NCBI GenBank assembly: GCA_020466095.1
Contig: CM035806.1
Span: 109,984,139 to 110,048,138 of the forward strand
DNA length: 64,000 bases
Direction of reading: 5' to 3'
From: Chlorops oryzae
Taxonomy: Eukaryota; Arthropoda; Insecta; Diptera; Chloropidae
Part shown: positions 9,450-20,741 of the stretch, piece after piece
Numbering within the stretch: the stretch's first letter is position 1
Layout of the letters: each line of letters begins with the position of its first letter
Notes under the pieces: model-generated
What the model was told of the DNA's origin: nothing
The model's input: the letters and a program-made list of their open reading frames with translations, nothing else
Databases searched by the model: none
Position numbers and translations under genes: made by a program

Positions 9450-12325
9450 ATGTTTTCGCTAAGAAAAGGATCTGTGTGGATTGTGGGTGCAATGATAGTT
9501 TCCTTTAGCCCAGGAAAATCGCCTACAAAAATGCAGGTACTTCAAAGGTTTTTCGAATTACATCTAAACAAGAAATACACTATTGGAAAAAGCGCCCAAA
9601 TAACGGCAGAGGAGTTTAAACGTGGATTTGTAACAGCTCAAGAAACCGCCAGCATTTCACGCTCTGTTAAATTATTACATAAAAAGTGGCGAAATTTGAA
9701 GAAAGACACAAACAAAGAAACCAAGCGAGTCTTAGAGCAGCGGAAGAAATTTCTAGCTTACTTGAATACCGCGTTCGAAATAAAACTGCTTTGCGCAAAC
9801 AAAACTCAAAATACAATCTGTATTTTAAAAAGCACGGAAGAAAAACAAACTGATATGATGATGATTCGGAGGAACACTACGAGCCAAGTGCAAAAAAATG
9901 CCTCAAGAAAGAAAAACGGATATATCCCAAAAACAAGAGGTTTTCTTATGCCTTGATAAGGCCGGAATTAGCTGCCGCAATGCAGCTTCAATATTAAAGT
10001 GCAACTCATTGCTTGAATTTGATGAAACGCCTTCAAAACTGGATTGCTCAAAAAGTACCTTATGGAGAGAGCGTAAAAAACAAAGGGTCATTATTTCAAC
10101 TGACATCAAGAATTCTTTTGTCAGTTCTGAATTTATAACAGTTCATTGGGACGGAAAAATGATGCCTGATTTGAAAAATAGAAGAAAGAAAATCCATCGC
10201 CTCTCCATCAGCGTCACCGGGAATGGAAAATCTCAGCTTCTAGGTGTGGTACCATTGCCGTCGGGAAGAGGAGAAGACCAAGCTGAAGCAATTTACAAAA
10301 CCATGCAGGAGTGGAACTTGTCAGGAAATATAAAATTTATGTCGGCTGACACAACTTCCTCCAACACCGGGAATCGTAATGGTGCATGTATGCTTCTAAG
10401 CGCAAAACTCAATCAGCCATTGATTTATTTGGCATGTCGTCATCACATGCTAGAACTTGTAGCCGGCTCGGCCTTCAAAGAATTGAAAATTAAAGAAAAA
10501 AGTTCTTCACCCGATATTGAACTGTTTGTGGAATTTCAAAAAAAATGGGATCATATTGATAAAAAGGACTTTTTGGATTGCATCAATGAAGAACAAGTAA
10601 GGGTGTTATAGTCAGGCGAGCCTGACAATAGAATACCCGACACAGACACACGTGTTCAAATAATTTTTAATATCAAGAGGTGTTTAAGGCCATATGGGGG
10701 CCCAATACACCGACTTTTGTTATATTGCTTTATGAAAACTGCCCCTCTGCCACGCCCACTTTTCCAATTTTTTTGAATTCTAATCGGAGGCTTAGATATA
10801 CCCTCAAATCCTAAGTTTCATTGAAATATTTGGAAAAAGTCAGATTTTGAGGCAGTTTTGAGATTTTTGTGACAGACCCTAGTACTGGAGGTACCCTTAA
10901 TAATGGACCGATCTAGGAAATTTTTTGGGAGAATGTTTATGGCTACAAAAGAAGCATAAGTGTCAACTTTCGTTCAATTCCCATTTGAAGTTCGGGTGTA
11001 GGGGACAATTTTCGAAAAACGCCTTTCTGCCACGCCCACTTTTAAAATTTTTGGAAATCGTATTACTTGCCTTGAAACATGTTCAAATATCAAATTTCAT
11101 CAAAATATGTTGAAAAACTTCGAGTTTAGAGCAGTTTTTGTGATTTTCGTAACAGACCCTAGTACTAGAGGTACCCCTAAAAATGGTCCGATCGGGTCCA
11201 TTCTCGAACTTGTTCTTACTCATGTCCCCGTGAGCACGCATACCAAATTTTGTCAAGATAGCTCAACTCCTTCGATAAGATAACTGTATACAAACAGACG
11301 GACAGACGGACAGACGGACAGACGGACAGACGGACGGACATGTCTAAATCGAATCTCCTGGTGACGCTGATCATTTCTATATACATTTTGTATGGTCTAT
11401 CTCGACTGGTTCTGGGTGTTACACACAACCACACAAACGCAATATACCCTCGACACAGAGTGTGTCGGGTATAAAAAGTTAAAAAAATTATTCGAGAAGA
11501 CGAAAGATATGACATCATAGAATTTATTAAAGGCCAACTTGAATTGTCTCACGCAAGGGATGACTACAAAGAACTCCTCGAACTGAGCCTAATTTTCTAA
11601 GGATATAAAACTGAAATTTGTCCCACAATTAGATCTCCAGGAGCTGTAAGCAGGGCTCGATGGATGATGAAAATAATTTATTCATTAAAAATTTGCATTT
11701 TCCGTAATCAGCTTCGATCGTTTATAAGCGCCTTATGTTAAAGAGAGAAAAGCTTCTCGAGTTCAACGCCTTTATTTTAAAGGTGTATTTGAAACATTGG
11801 TACCTTCGCCTGTGCCCTAGATACGCTCCTTTGAATGATCTTCATTTACTACAGCAATTAGCTAATTACAAACAATTTAATAAAGAAGTTTCTATCTCTA
11901 CATTAAACACGTTTTTGCGACACCAATGGTATCTTTCGGGAAAACTAGCTGCACTAGCATTCTTCGATGAACGCATCGAATTAAAAACTTTGCGTTTGAT
12001 GGCCAAAAATGCAAACTCCCCAAATGATGCAAACGAGGAATTAAAATTAACAGAAGATGTGTTGGATCAAACCAAAATTTAAAATTTGATTTCGAAAGAA
12101 AGCTTAACTCTTTTCGAAGCATGCAATATCGCTTTCAATTTTTTGAAAACCGATCCTGGAAAGTGGAATCAAAATAGGCAATACGAAAAAGCAAAACGAT
12201 TAATTGAACAACTGCAAGTGGTAAATGATATTTCGGAACGTGGAGTAGGCTTAGCAAGTACTTATACCAGTGCAACAACCTGCGAGTTGAACTTCCAGAA
12301 TTTATTATTGAGCGTGGACCTTTAG
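9450..12325 (+). pseudogene. transposase of a widespread insect/cnidarian family, hAT-like
   Basis: The gene is in several pieces: 9450-9956, 9898-10593 in another frame, then after the mini-me insert 11474-11599, 11735-12082 and 12086-12325. Landmarks are FITVHWDGKMMPDL (probable first acidic residue), FMSADTTSSNTGNRNGAC (second) and YLACRHHMLEL, then PGAVSRARWMMKIIYSLKI and ISERGVGLA near the end. The layout (WDGK, D-TTxSNTG, CRHH) recalls the hAT fold, with the CRHH like the hAT C-x2-H, but I cannot name the superfamily with certainty. Stops and at least three frameshifts disable it. The mini-me insertion splits the frame at a glutamine codon and the frame resumes on the other side. Confidence 0.68.
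10594..11473 (-). mobile_element. mini-me family 1, copy C
   Basis: Full-length copy in reverse: starts CAAGTAAGGGTGTTATAGTC and ends GTGTGTCGGGTATA. The GTCY tract reads GACAGACG repeated here. It interrupts the transposase, and the reading frame on both sides joins without any duplicated bases, showing insertion with no target-site duplication, as in Helitron-type elements. Confidence 0.85.
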
Positions 12326-12358
12326 CGAAAAACATCTAATTAATGACTTCCTTAAATC

Positions 12359-13190
12359 TAGGGTGACCAAAATGCTTTCGGTTAAATAAAGGACACCTTA
12401 AAGCGAAAACCAAAACTCCCCCTCCCCCTTCGTGAAATGTTTTCCATATGCTATGAAAACACTTTTTCACATGTTCTTTTGGGGCGTAGTATATAATTCC
12501 AATAGTCAAACACGACCTAAGAAAATCTCTTCGAAATAAGAGAAAAAGCAGATTTCTATATATTATTTTTTTTTACTTTTCAAGAAATTAATTTTTGTTG
12601 TTGTTTTATTATCTTCTTAATATAAATAAATTTTTGTTGCATTAAAAATTTAGATAAAATAAGAGCTTTTCATTGTTGCACCACGAAAACTAAGTTCATA
12701 GTGGCAAATCGCGCGCACACAGGTGAGTACAAATTTTAAATTAGCGTAGCTAGCCCCCTTCTGTACACCCCAAAATAAAGCTCAATTCATTATCTTTCGA
12801 CCTGATTACATTTCACAATAAAATTTTACACGTAGGCATCCATTTGAGGTATAAATTACAACCCTTCCTTCAAAAGTGGAGGTTTCCCCATGAAATCCAT
12901 TTGCGCGACCTCTAAACGTCCTTCAAAAAATCTGAAAAAATTCTCAAAATCTTTTTAGGCAATTGTCTTTCAAATTCCGTGTGGACATTTTAACATTAAA
13001 AAAAATAATAATAAAAATTTCGACAGCCTAGTTTTTATTAGTAATAAGTTATATACACTTGAACGGGATTTATTAATATCACCAAAACAATGAATAAAAT
13101 AAAGGACAATCAAAGGCCGATTAATTACTTTCCCCAAACCGCCAAAAAAAAAGGACATGTCCTTTTAAAAAAGGACGTTTGGTCACCCTA
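12359..13190. mobile_element. MITE, 832 bp, 7-bp target duplication
   Basis: Ends TAGGGTGACCAAA and its reverse complement TTTGGTCACCCTA, flanked by TTAAATC at 12352-12358 and 13191-13197. GGACA/TGTCC motifs lie just inside both ends. A segment near 12905-12960 resembles the terminal region of the surrounding transposon. No coding capacity. Confidence 0.8.
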
Positions 13191-13432
13191 TTAAATCACT
13201 TTTTTATCTGTTTTTTGTTTTTATTAAATTTAAGTTTATGGGTAATTAGTTTAAAATGGGATGTGCCAAAATGTCTCAAACGCATTTAGGTTCGCAACCA
13301 CAACTTTTAAGATTCTGAATACTCCAACGCTAATGCCGCCAAGGACAAAGTTAGGAAAAGGGATAATAGCACGGCGAGAAATTTAGCAGAAAACTAATGC
13401 CCATGAAAAATTCGTCATTTTGAGTCTATTTT

Positions 13433-13633
13433 GAAGGCGTTTCATCAAATTCAAGCAATGAGTTGCACTTTAATATTGAAGCTGCATTGCGGCAGCTAAT
13501 TCCGGCCTTATCAAGGCATAAGAAAACCTCTTGTTTTTGGGATATATCCGTTTTTCTTTCTTGAGGCATTTTTTTGCACTTGGCTCGTAGTGTTCGTCCG
13601 AATCATCATCATATCAGTTTGTTTTTCTTCCGT
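13433..13633. repeat. antisense copy of the transposase segment 9835-10034
   Basis: About 200 bases here are the reverse complement of the transposase coding region at 9835-10034. They lie exactly between the right inverted end of the host transposon and the 5' edge of the LINE. They appear to have come in with the LINE. Confidence 0.8.
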
Positions 13634-14732
13634 TCTTACGCTGCTAGATCACAGCAAGGCTTTTGATGCTGTTAACCACGACAATCTGTGTAGTAAGCTT
13701 TCCAACATATATGGCTTTTCCACCTCCTCAACGAATCTTATTAGATCCTATTTGGTGTCACGAACTCAACAAGTATGTATGGGTGACTCCACCTCCACGC
13801 CTTTACCTGTTAAAAGAGGTGTACCTCAAGGGTCGATCTTGGGACCACTACTTTTTAACATTTACATCAACGATCTCCCACAACATCTTCATTTCTGCAA
13901 AATTCACATTTATGCTGACGATATACAGCTTTATATAAGCAGCAATTTAAGCTCGCTTCCCCTCTGTGCGAATAAATTAAATTCCGACCTCAACAATATC
14001 CATTCATGGGCAACTCGTAACAGTTTAAGCATTAACCCTTCTAAATCTAAATGCTTGATTATTAGCAAGAAGCGCATTGACGTTAATCTACTGCCTCCAA
14101 TTAAACTCAATGAGCATATGATTAACTTTGTCGAGACCGCTAAAAATCTCGGTTTGACTTTTAATCGCTCACTAACCTGGAATGACCATATAGCTAACGT
14201 CGTTGGAAAAGTTTATAGCATGCTTCGCTTGCTTTGGGTATCACAACAATATACGCCAATCAAAATAAGGTTCATACTAGCTAAAGCAATATTACTCCCA
14301 AGTCTTCTGTATGGCTGTGAAATTTTTGCTAATTGCGATCATGTCAGCAAAAGAAAACTCAACGTGCTATTTAATAACATTACGCGTTATATTTTCAAGC
14401 GTCGGCGTTTCGACCAAATATCGCATCTTAGCCACCGCATCTATGGTATGCCCTTTGAAAACCTCCTTAGACTACGCTCGTTAATACTTTTGAAAAATAT
14501 TATTAATGATAAAAATCCTGCATATTTGTACGCTAAGCTTAGATTCACTATGTCCAATAGGGATAACAAATTAGTACCTATTAGGCACTTCTCATTAACC
14601 TCTGATCGTCAATTCTTCATTTTTGCTATTCGCCTTTGGAACACTCTGCCCTCAAACCTCCAGCTTATAAGCAACGTCAATTTATTCAAAAAATATGTGA
14701 CGATTTTTCTCAACAATCAATATGAATATTAA
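13634..14732 (+). CDS. non-LTR retrotransposon reverse transcriptase, 5'-truncated
   Basis: Open frame of about 365 codons with no stops. It begins inside reverse transcriptase motif A (LLDHSKAFDAVNHD), then GVPQGSILGPLLFNIYINDL and the catalytic HIYADDIQLY. The end, with FAIRLWNTLPSNLQ, is shared by CR1/L2/Jockey-type LINEs. The enzyme would copy element RNA at a nicked target. Endonuclease and the fingers domain are missing, so this is a 5'-truncated copy, normal for LINEs. The frame extends upstream to 13590 only by chance through antisense transposase sequence. Confidence 0.88.
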
Positions 14733-14972
14733 AACTCCATATAAATTTTATACCTCATGTTAATTTTAATCTTTTTATCCTTTATTTTGTACATACTATA
14801 TGACAATTCTTTTTTTCTTTTTTTTTTGCTCTAGCGTGTTTAGATTACAATAACTAGTTAAATAAGTTTCGAATAATTTATAATCAATCTTCTTACTAGC
14901 CCAATTTAAACTAAGACAATTTCTGTCTTTTGGGCTAGGATATCAACAAATAAATGAAATGAAAATGAAATG
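14733..14972 (+). repeat. LINE 3' untranslated region with AAATG-type tail
   Basis: About 240 bases after the stop, finishing AAATGAAATGAAAATGAAAT, a short tandem tail rather than poly(A). The next base continues the host transposon's inverted end. No target duplication longer than one base is visible. Confidence 0.65.
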
Positions 14973-16017
14973 TAATATTGCTTGGCTATCATATAGGCAA
15001 CGAAATTTTCAAATGTAAGCCTGGAAGTATGCAACGTGTTTTTGTTATTATGTTTTCAAAAATATATTGGGACATAGCTTTGGAACTAAAAGAGTAAAAT
15101 CCTTATTTCCTTTTACAAATTGCAAAGGAATTGGTACTCTTTGAAATTGCATCATTACTTTCAACAATTTTCATATAAAATTAAGAAATTTCGGTGCCTT
15201 ATTTTTTTGACGCCCGATTTTGTTCGTAAATATTTCTACTAAAGATGCCTAAATAGCCTATAAAGTTGGTATATTTTATAGTTTATGTAAGTGAGAGCAA
15301 AGATTATATACTTTTCTACCGACTAATACCTAAAAATCCTGAAAAGCATTGCTTATGAAGACGTTATCTCCAAAAATTTGGATATGTGGGGCTTTTGAGG
15401 AAAATCCGCTGAGCGCTACCTCTAAACCATTTACGAAAAATCTGAAAAAATTCTCAAAAATACTTTGACCCATAAGCTTTCGGAAACCTTACGTTCTACT
15501 ATTAAATTCGAAGAAAAAAAATTTTTGTGGGACACCCTAATGTACATATGTATAGCAGTGTTGGAAAATGGAAATTTCAGTGTGTACCTAAAATGGTCCA
15601 TAAATTGTACCTAAATATAGTAAAGTGTACCTAATATACCCAGCCAAAAGTTTTTTCATACATGACAAATAATATACCCATCCGGAATTTTCCTCATAAG
15701 GGGAAAATTTGAGTACTTCTCACATCTGATGACATGGTCATTTAAAGGAGATGTTATTCTTACTTATCTTATTTATCCATTGCATCAAACCTCTAGTTTG
15801 ACTGCGATATTAAAACTAAAATGCGACGAAACGACTTCACAAACACGTTTGACATTTGAAATTTTCTTATTTTTAAGGAGGCACTGCCAAGTCCAGAGTC
15901 AGACTCACAAATATGTTTCGGAACGATTCCATTTGATTGCATGAAAAAGAAAGAGAAGCACAAAGCATTTAACAAACAGCCGTCGCTAGCCGTGGCACGT
16001 CATTCTCTGCTTACTTC

Positions 16018-16317
16018 ATTGTTTCAGAACATTTGTTCGTGTGTCTGACTCTAGACCAACATAAAATACAAGAAGGTGAAACATCAAAACCTCTAACACC
16101 TAGTCTGCACTGCAAGCACTATGCTACCTTTTTTGGGAAATGTATAAAAAACTGTCTGCAAACACTTCTCATATAACCTTAGAAGACCTTTCACAATTTA
16201 ATTCACTAACAAAATTGCTTCATCTTGAAATTGTACCTAAAATTGAGAAATTGTACCTAATGTACCTTTGAAGTCAAAAAGGGGCCGAAAAAGGTACAAT
16301 TACACCTACTTTTCCAA
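16018..16317. repeat. internal copy of the right end of the 15.6-kb element
   Basis: Shares with 19009-19266 the run from GAAGGTGAAACATC through GCTACCTTTTTTGGGAA to ACACCTACTTTTCCAACACT, including several TTGTACCTAA motifs. It lacks the ATGTATAG flank. Confidence 0.75.
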
Positions 16318-17022
16318 CACTTCTCTAGACCATATAGTAATATAGGGGACACTTACAACAACAACCGAATTCCGTGGTGAGCTAGTGATGCTAAAGTTTT
16401 TGAGTATACACTTAATTTTGTAACTAAACATACTTGCGATGAAATTTTTTTATGTTTTCTTTCAAATGTTAAACTTTTTTTAGTTTTCTATGATAGTTTA
16501 TGCAATTCTGTACCTTTTTTATTCAGAAACACTCCAAAAATATATAGTTCATGCAATCTATTTATCATGATATGTTATAAGTACTTGAGCCACTAGTTAT
16601 GTATCGAGCAATTTTAGTTATGATATCACTGAATATTTCACATCAGCTGTACTGTGGTGGAATTCAAACTTTTTGATAATCGGTCATTTTCGACGCATGA
16701 GTACTCTGCTTTAGCGTTCCTCAATAATATGAGCAAACTTTTAACTAATTATTTTTAATTGTATAAAAATAACATATTTTGCTGCAAAATATAATGAATT
16801 CTTATGAAAATCCTTTGTTTGACACTTATATATACCTGATTTTTAACAAAAATTTTAGTTCGTGTTACAAGATTATAAAATATTTGTTGGACCGGAACCG
16901 GAATTTTTAGGGGGCGTGCTACGTTTTTGATTTTTCCATAAGAATGCATGCACAGGGGGTCTACTTCAGTTCAAAACACACGTTTTTTGTCAAGTGCCAA
17001 ATATAGTACTTTATGCTCTAGA
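16318..17022. other. no gene; possible inverted-end element
   Basis: Begins CTCTAGACCATATAGTA and ends TACTTTATGCTCTAGAG, an imperfect inverted pair. AT-rich and non-coding in between. Confidence 0.35.
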
Positions 17023-17109
17023 GTCTAGACCACGGGTCGGCAAAATGGGTATGCAATTGTGTGAGTGAGAGCAGAGCGGCTACTAAAAATAGCCGAAAAT
17101 AAACAAAAC

Positions 17110-17831
17110 AAGTAAGGGTGTTATAGTCAGGCGAGCCTGACAATAAAATACCCGACACAAACACACATGTTTAAATAATTTTTGGACAACGCCCAAAAAA
17201 CAGGACCACTAAGTAAGAATATTCAAGAGGTTTTTTGTTTATTTTCTTTATGAAAACCGCCCTTTGCCACGCCCACTTTTCCATTTTTTTTTGCAATTCT
17301 AATCAGAGGCTTAAATATACACTCAAATTCTAAGTTTCATTGAAATATTTTGAAAAACTCCGATTTTGAGGCAGTTTTGGGATTTTTGTGACAGACCCTA
17401 GTACTGGAGGTACCCTTAATAATGGACCGACCAAGGAAATTTTTTGGGAGGAAGTTTATGGCTACAAAGGAAGCATAAGTGCCGAATTTCGTTCAAGTCC
17501 CATTTGAGTTTCGGGTGTAGGGGAAAATTTTCGAAAAACGCCCTACTGCCACGCCCACTTTTAAAATTTTTTTAAATCGCATTACTTGCCTTGAAACGTG
17601 TTCAAATATCAAATTTCATCAAAATATATTGAAATACTTCGATTTTAGAGCAGTTTTTGTGATTTTCGTAACAGACCCTAGTACTGGAGATACCCCTAAA
17701 AATGGTCCGATCGGGTCCATCCTCGAACTTGTTCTTACTCATGTCGCCGTATGCACGCATACCAAATTTTTCTCAACTCCTTCGATAAGATAACTGTATA
17801 CAAACAGACGGACAGACAGACAGACAGACAC

Positions 17832-17901
<70 letters not shown>

Positions 17902-18043
17902 GGACGGACATGTCTAAATTGAATCTCCATGTGACGCTGATTATTTCTATATATATTTTGTATGGTCCATCTCGACTGGTTCTGTGTGTTACACAAATGC
18001 ACACAAACGCAATATACCCTCGACACAGAGTGTGTCGGGTATA
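17110..18043 (-). mobile_element. mini-me family 1, copy D, with expanded GACA microsatellite
   Basis: Full-length reverse copy, CAAGTAAGGGTG to GTCGGGTATA. Its GTCY tract (17805-17906) has grown into a run of about 23 GACA units, longer than in any other copy here. This is the behaviour for which mini-me elements are described as microsatellite seeds. Confidence 0.85.
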
Positions 18044-18730
18044 AAAATGCTGAAACTAGCTAAAAATAAAAGCTAGAAGTAGCATAAAAGAGTTGAAACT
18101 GACGGAAAAAGCTATAAATTTCCGCATGCCCGCTCTGGACGTTGCATGCTCGTCATGTAGGACTGTAGGTCTAACTCTTCTTCTTCCTAATCCCTGCAAT
18201 GTGTTAGAGCTACGCTGCTTCAACATATGCATATAGCATGAGGAAAAGAGAAGCATGCTATGGCAGCGAAATCTTTAGCTCTGCTGTGGTGAAATGCATT
18301 GCCACTTTTATTTTTAATTTTGGGAGATTTTCGAGTACATTACATATTAATATAAAATATCTACCAAACTCATAAAATGCCATGAAAAGCTTGGAAAACA
18401 TAAAAATAATCAAGGAAACTCAATATTAAGGAGAAATAGAAATTGTTCTTTTAGTCCTACCTTGTGCACATTACTTTTTTAATCACACTTTTTCAGCAAA
18501 AATACTAAATTCTATATCCAATCAAATTCGTAGCCGTAGTCAAAAATGTATGTCAATTTATTACAAAATGAAAACATTCGTGCACATTAAGCAAAAGTAT
18601 ATCGTAATATATTTATTAAAGCTTCAATTATAACTTTTAAAGCTATATAAAAAACCGAGCTGACGCCGTGTTTCTTTGATAATTTTCTTGCAAGTGGCAT
18701 CATAGTGCCACTTTGCGTCTACCCGTATTG

Positions 18731-18856
18731 TTGTTGGTAGCTTTCTGGTGAATTTCTCGAATTTGTTGAATTTCCTATTCCTGCCTAAGGTTTTTGTTGG
18801 TAGCTTTTTGGTGAATATCCCCAATTTGTTGAATTTCCTATGCCTGCCTAATGGTG
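18731..18856. repeat. two 63-bp tandem units
   Basis: Both units run from TTGTTGGTAGCTTT through AATTTGTTGAATTTCCTAT to TGCCTAA and differ at a few bases. They lie in the element 17031-19008. Confidence 0.75.
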
Positions 18857-19274
18857 TATATCCCCATCGCGGCAGAGGCTTTTCGACGTCGACAGTTAGA
18901 CCTACAGTCCTACATGATGCTCGGCTGCTCCCGTCAAACTGAAACAAGAGCGTAAGCAATACGTGTGAGTGGCTGTCGCAAAAATTTTTCCTAGCGTGCC
19001 GACCCCTGCTCTAGCCCAACACAGGAAGGTGAAACATCGAAACATCTAACACCTAGTCTGCACTGGAAGCATTATGCTACCTTTTTTGGGAATGTATAAA
19101 ACAAATTTTGCAAACACTACTCAGATAGCCTTAGAAAACCTTTCACCATTTAATTCAAGAACAAAATAGCTTCATCTTGAAATTGTACCTAAAATGGACA
19201 AATTGTACCTAATGTACCTTGAAAAAGGGCGGAAAAGGTACAATAACACCTACTTTTCCAACACTGATGTATAG

Positions 19275-20387
19275 CGTATACATAACAATTTTTGCGGACA
19301 GGAATCAAGTGCGTTCGTGTGTGTACAAAAATACTTCGTCAATGAAAATCAGTCCCTGCAGGAAGCCCGTCGCAATATTGCTCCATGTTTATACTATCGT
19401 CAGTATAGACACACTGAGCGAAAACTACGATTGTAGTATACTACGACTGTAGGTATTTTACAGCAAAGCTGTAGTACGGACGTATTCAAAAATGACTTTA
19501 ACAGCCATGCGTATTCTTTAGGAGCAAATTTCAATACATACACACGTATTTAAGAAACTTTTATCAAAAAACACGAACAAAATTTTCATTTGACTTTAAA
19601 TAACATATTTATACCACGCTAATTAGATTTCTCCGTGGCGCACAGTGTAAAGAACCCATACATTTTAGGGACAAAAATAAAAGGAGTGATCGCACAATAA
19701 TGAAACTTGGCATCGGGTATGGTTTTGACCCAATTTGACCCACCGCCCACTACCCATACAACCCAAAACGTGTTTTTCGTACCAAATGGGATGTATGCAA
19801 CGAAAATGGTTGAAATTTAGTACAGTGATTCATTACGGTGAAATACAGACCTGTGGGTAATTTTATTAACATTGGTCACGCCTACCGCCCACTCTCGATA
19901 CAACCCAAAGCATTTTATTCTCACCAAATGTTGTTTAGGCATGGTGGAATAATTGCGAAAACGGATTGATGCGCATCGAACCGCATATTGAGACATAACT
20001 TTTCTGAAAGGTATTTTATCAAGGAATAATATATAAAAAAATTAGAACCAGAATCAACTGTGCTTAGTGTTTCCGGTGTTCGGAAACTCACATATTTCGG
20101 TTTTTTCTTGGTTCATTGGGTAACATCGCTTTTCGAAGGAAGTCCCCACTTTTTAAACAACAAAAGTTCTTCTTTTAAGATGTGGAAAGATAAAATATAA
20201 AAAACCCTTTCGAATGGTGCAAAAAGTATTAAAATCGGATAAGGAAAAAAAAAATTATAGCGTTTGAAATTTGCAGGTCAAAAAAGCTAAATATAACAAT
20301 AAAAGACGCATATCAAAAATGTTTTGACTTTGACTATGCCTTGTAACCACATTAATTATTATTTTCCAAAACCTTTTGAGTTCTTCG
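19275..20387. other. no gene seen
   Basis: Non-coding sequence with a loosely repeated unit (CGCCCACTACCCATACAACCC near 19743 and CGCCCACTCTCGATACAACCC near 19886, about 143 bases apart). Nothing else recognised. Confidence 0.45.
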
Positions 20388-20499
20388 TTTATTGTTAGAC
20401 AGCGGATTTTATGCACTTTTTTGTTTTAAGTCAGAATGAAATAAAATTTTGAATTTGGACTTCTTGAAAGACCTATTTTTGATTTAAGACTGCATATCC

Positions 20500-20585
20500 A
20501 AAATATGCAAAAACATATGCAAGAATATGCAAAAACATATGCAAGAATATGCAGGAATATGCAGGAATATGCAGGAATATGCAGA
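20500..20585. repeat. ATATGCA-type subterminal tandem repeat
   Basis: Units such as AAAAACATATGCAAGAATATGC and GAATATGCAG repeat with a period of about 11 bases; a matching inverted array is at 21170-21260. Confidence 0.8.
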
Positions 20586-20666
20586 ATAAAAACAGTATAT
20601 TTTGTATATAAATTGAGATATTTTATTTTCGTTGACATTTGGAAAATAAAACAATTGATAACATAG

Positions 20667-20741
20667 GCTTCGTGGCGTAGTTGTCTGAGATGCCAACTTA
20701 CGATTTGGAAGTATGTGGGTTCGATTCCCGCCCTGGTCGCG
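20667..20741 (+). tRNA. tRNA-like sequence (probably a pseudo-tRNA inside a MITE)
   Basis: An A-box-like TGGCGTAGTTGTCTGAGA and a perfect B box GGTTCGATTCC are correctly spaced, followed by a T run. A 4-bp D stem (GCGT/ATGC) and a 5-bp T stem (GTGGG/CCCGC) can be drawn, but the acceptor stem pairs poorly and the anticodon stem has only 4 good pairs. It may drive RNA polymerase III transcription without being a working tRNA. Confidence 0.45.

Larger units (their letters stand above)
8689..15539 (+). mobile_element. hAT-like transposon with about 0.6-kb inverted ends
   Basis: Left end TAGGGTGTCCCAAAAAAAAT at 8689 matches the reverse complement of the right end at 15539. The match runs on for roughly 620 bases (8689-9310 against 14973-15539 plus 13374-13442). 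The flanks carry ATGTACAT at 8681-8688 and 15540-15547, an 8-bp direct duplication; it is palindromic, so it could instead belong to the inverted repeat. The body carries a broken transposase. A mini-me (10594-11473), a MITE (12359-13190) and a LINE (13433-14972) sit inside. Confidence 0.75.
17031..19008. mobile_element. hAT-type non-autonomous element with CAGGGGTCGGCA-like ends
   Basis: Left end CACGGGTCGGCA, right end TGCCGACCCCTG, with flanks GTCTAGAC and CTCTAGCC (6 of 8 bases equal). It holds mini-me copy D and two 63-bp tandem units at 18731-18856. No transposase was recognised. Confidence 0.6.
15556..19266. mobile_element. hAT-type element or composite with CAGTGTTGGAAAA ends
   Basis: CAGTGTTGGAAAA at 15556 and its reverse complement ending at 19266 are flanked by ATGTATAG at 15548-15555 and 19267-19274, a perfect 8-bp duplication. 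Internally a second right end is present (16018-16317, matching 19009-19266), and an unrelated hAT-type element fills 17031-19008. So the unit looks rearranged or serially hit. No transposase of this family was found. Confidence 0.65.

Noticed and set aside
17735..18044. Open frames of Val-Cys-Leu-Ser or Thr-Asp-Arg-Gln repeats on both strands
   Set aside because: They are translations of the GTCY microsatellite inside a mini-me element; any tetranucleotide repeat without stops gives such frames.
18624..18959. 111-codon minus-strand frame with a repeated KFNK/KLPT pattern
   Set aside because: It follows the two 63-bp tandem units (a multiple of three) inside a non-autonomous element; no start context or similarity recognised.
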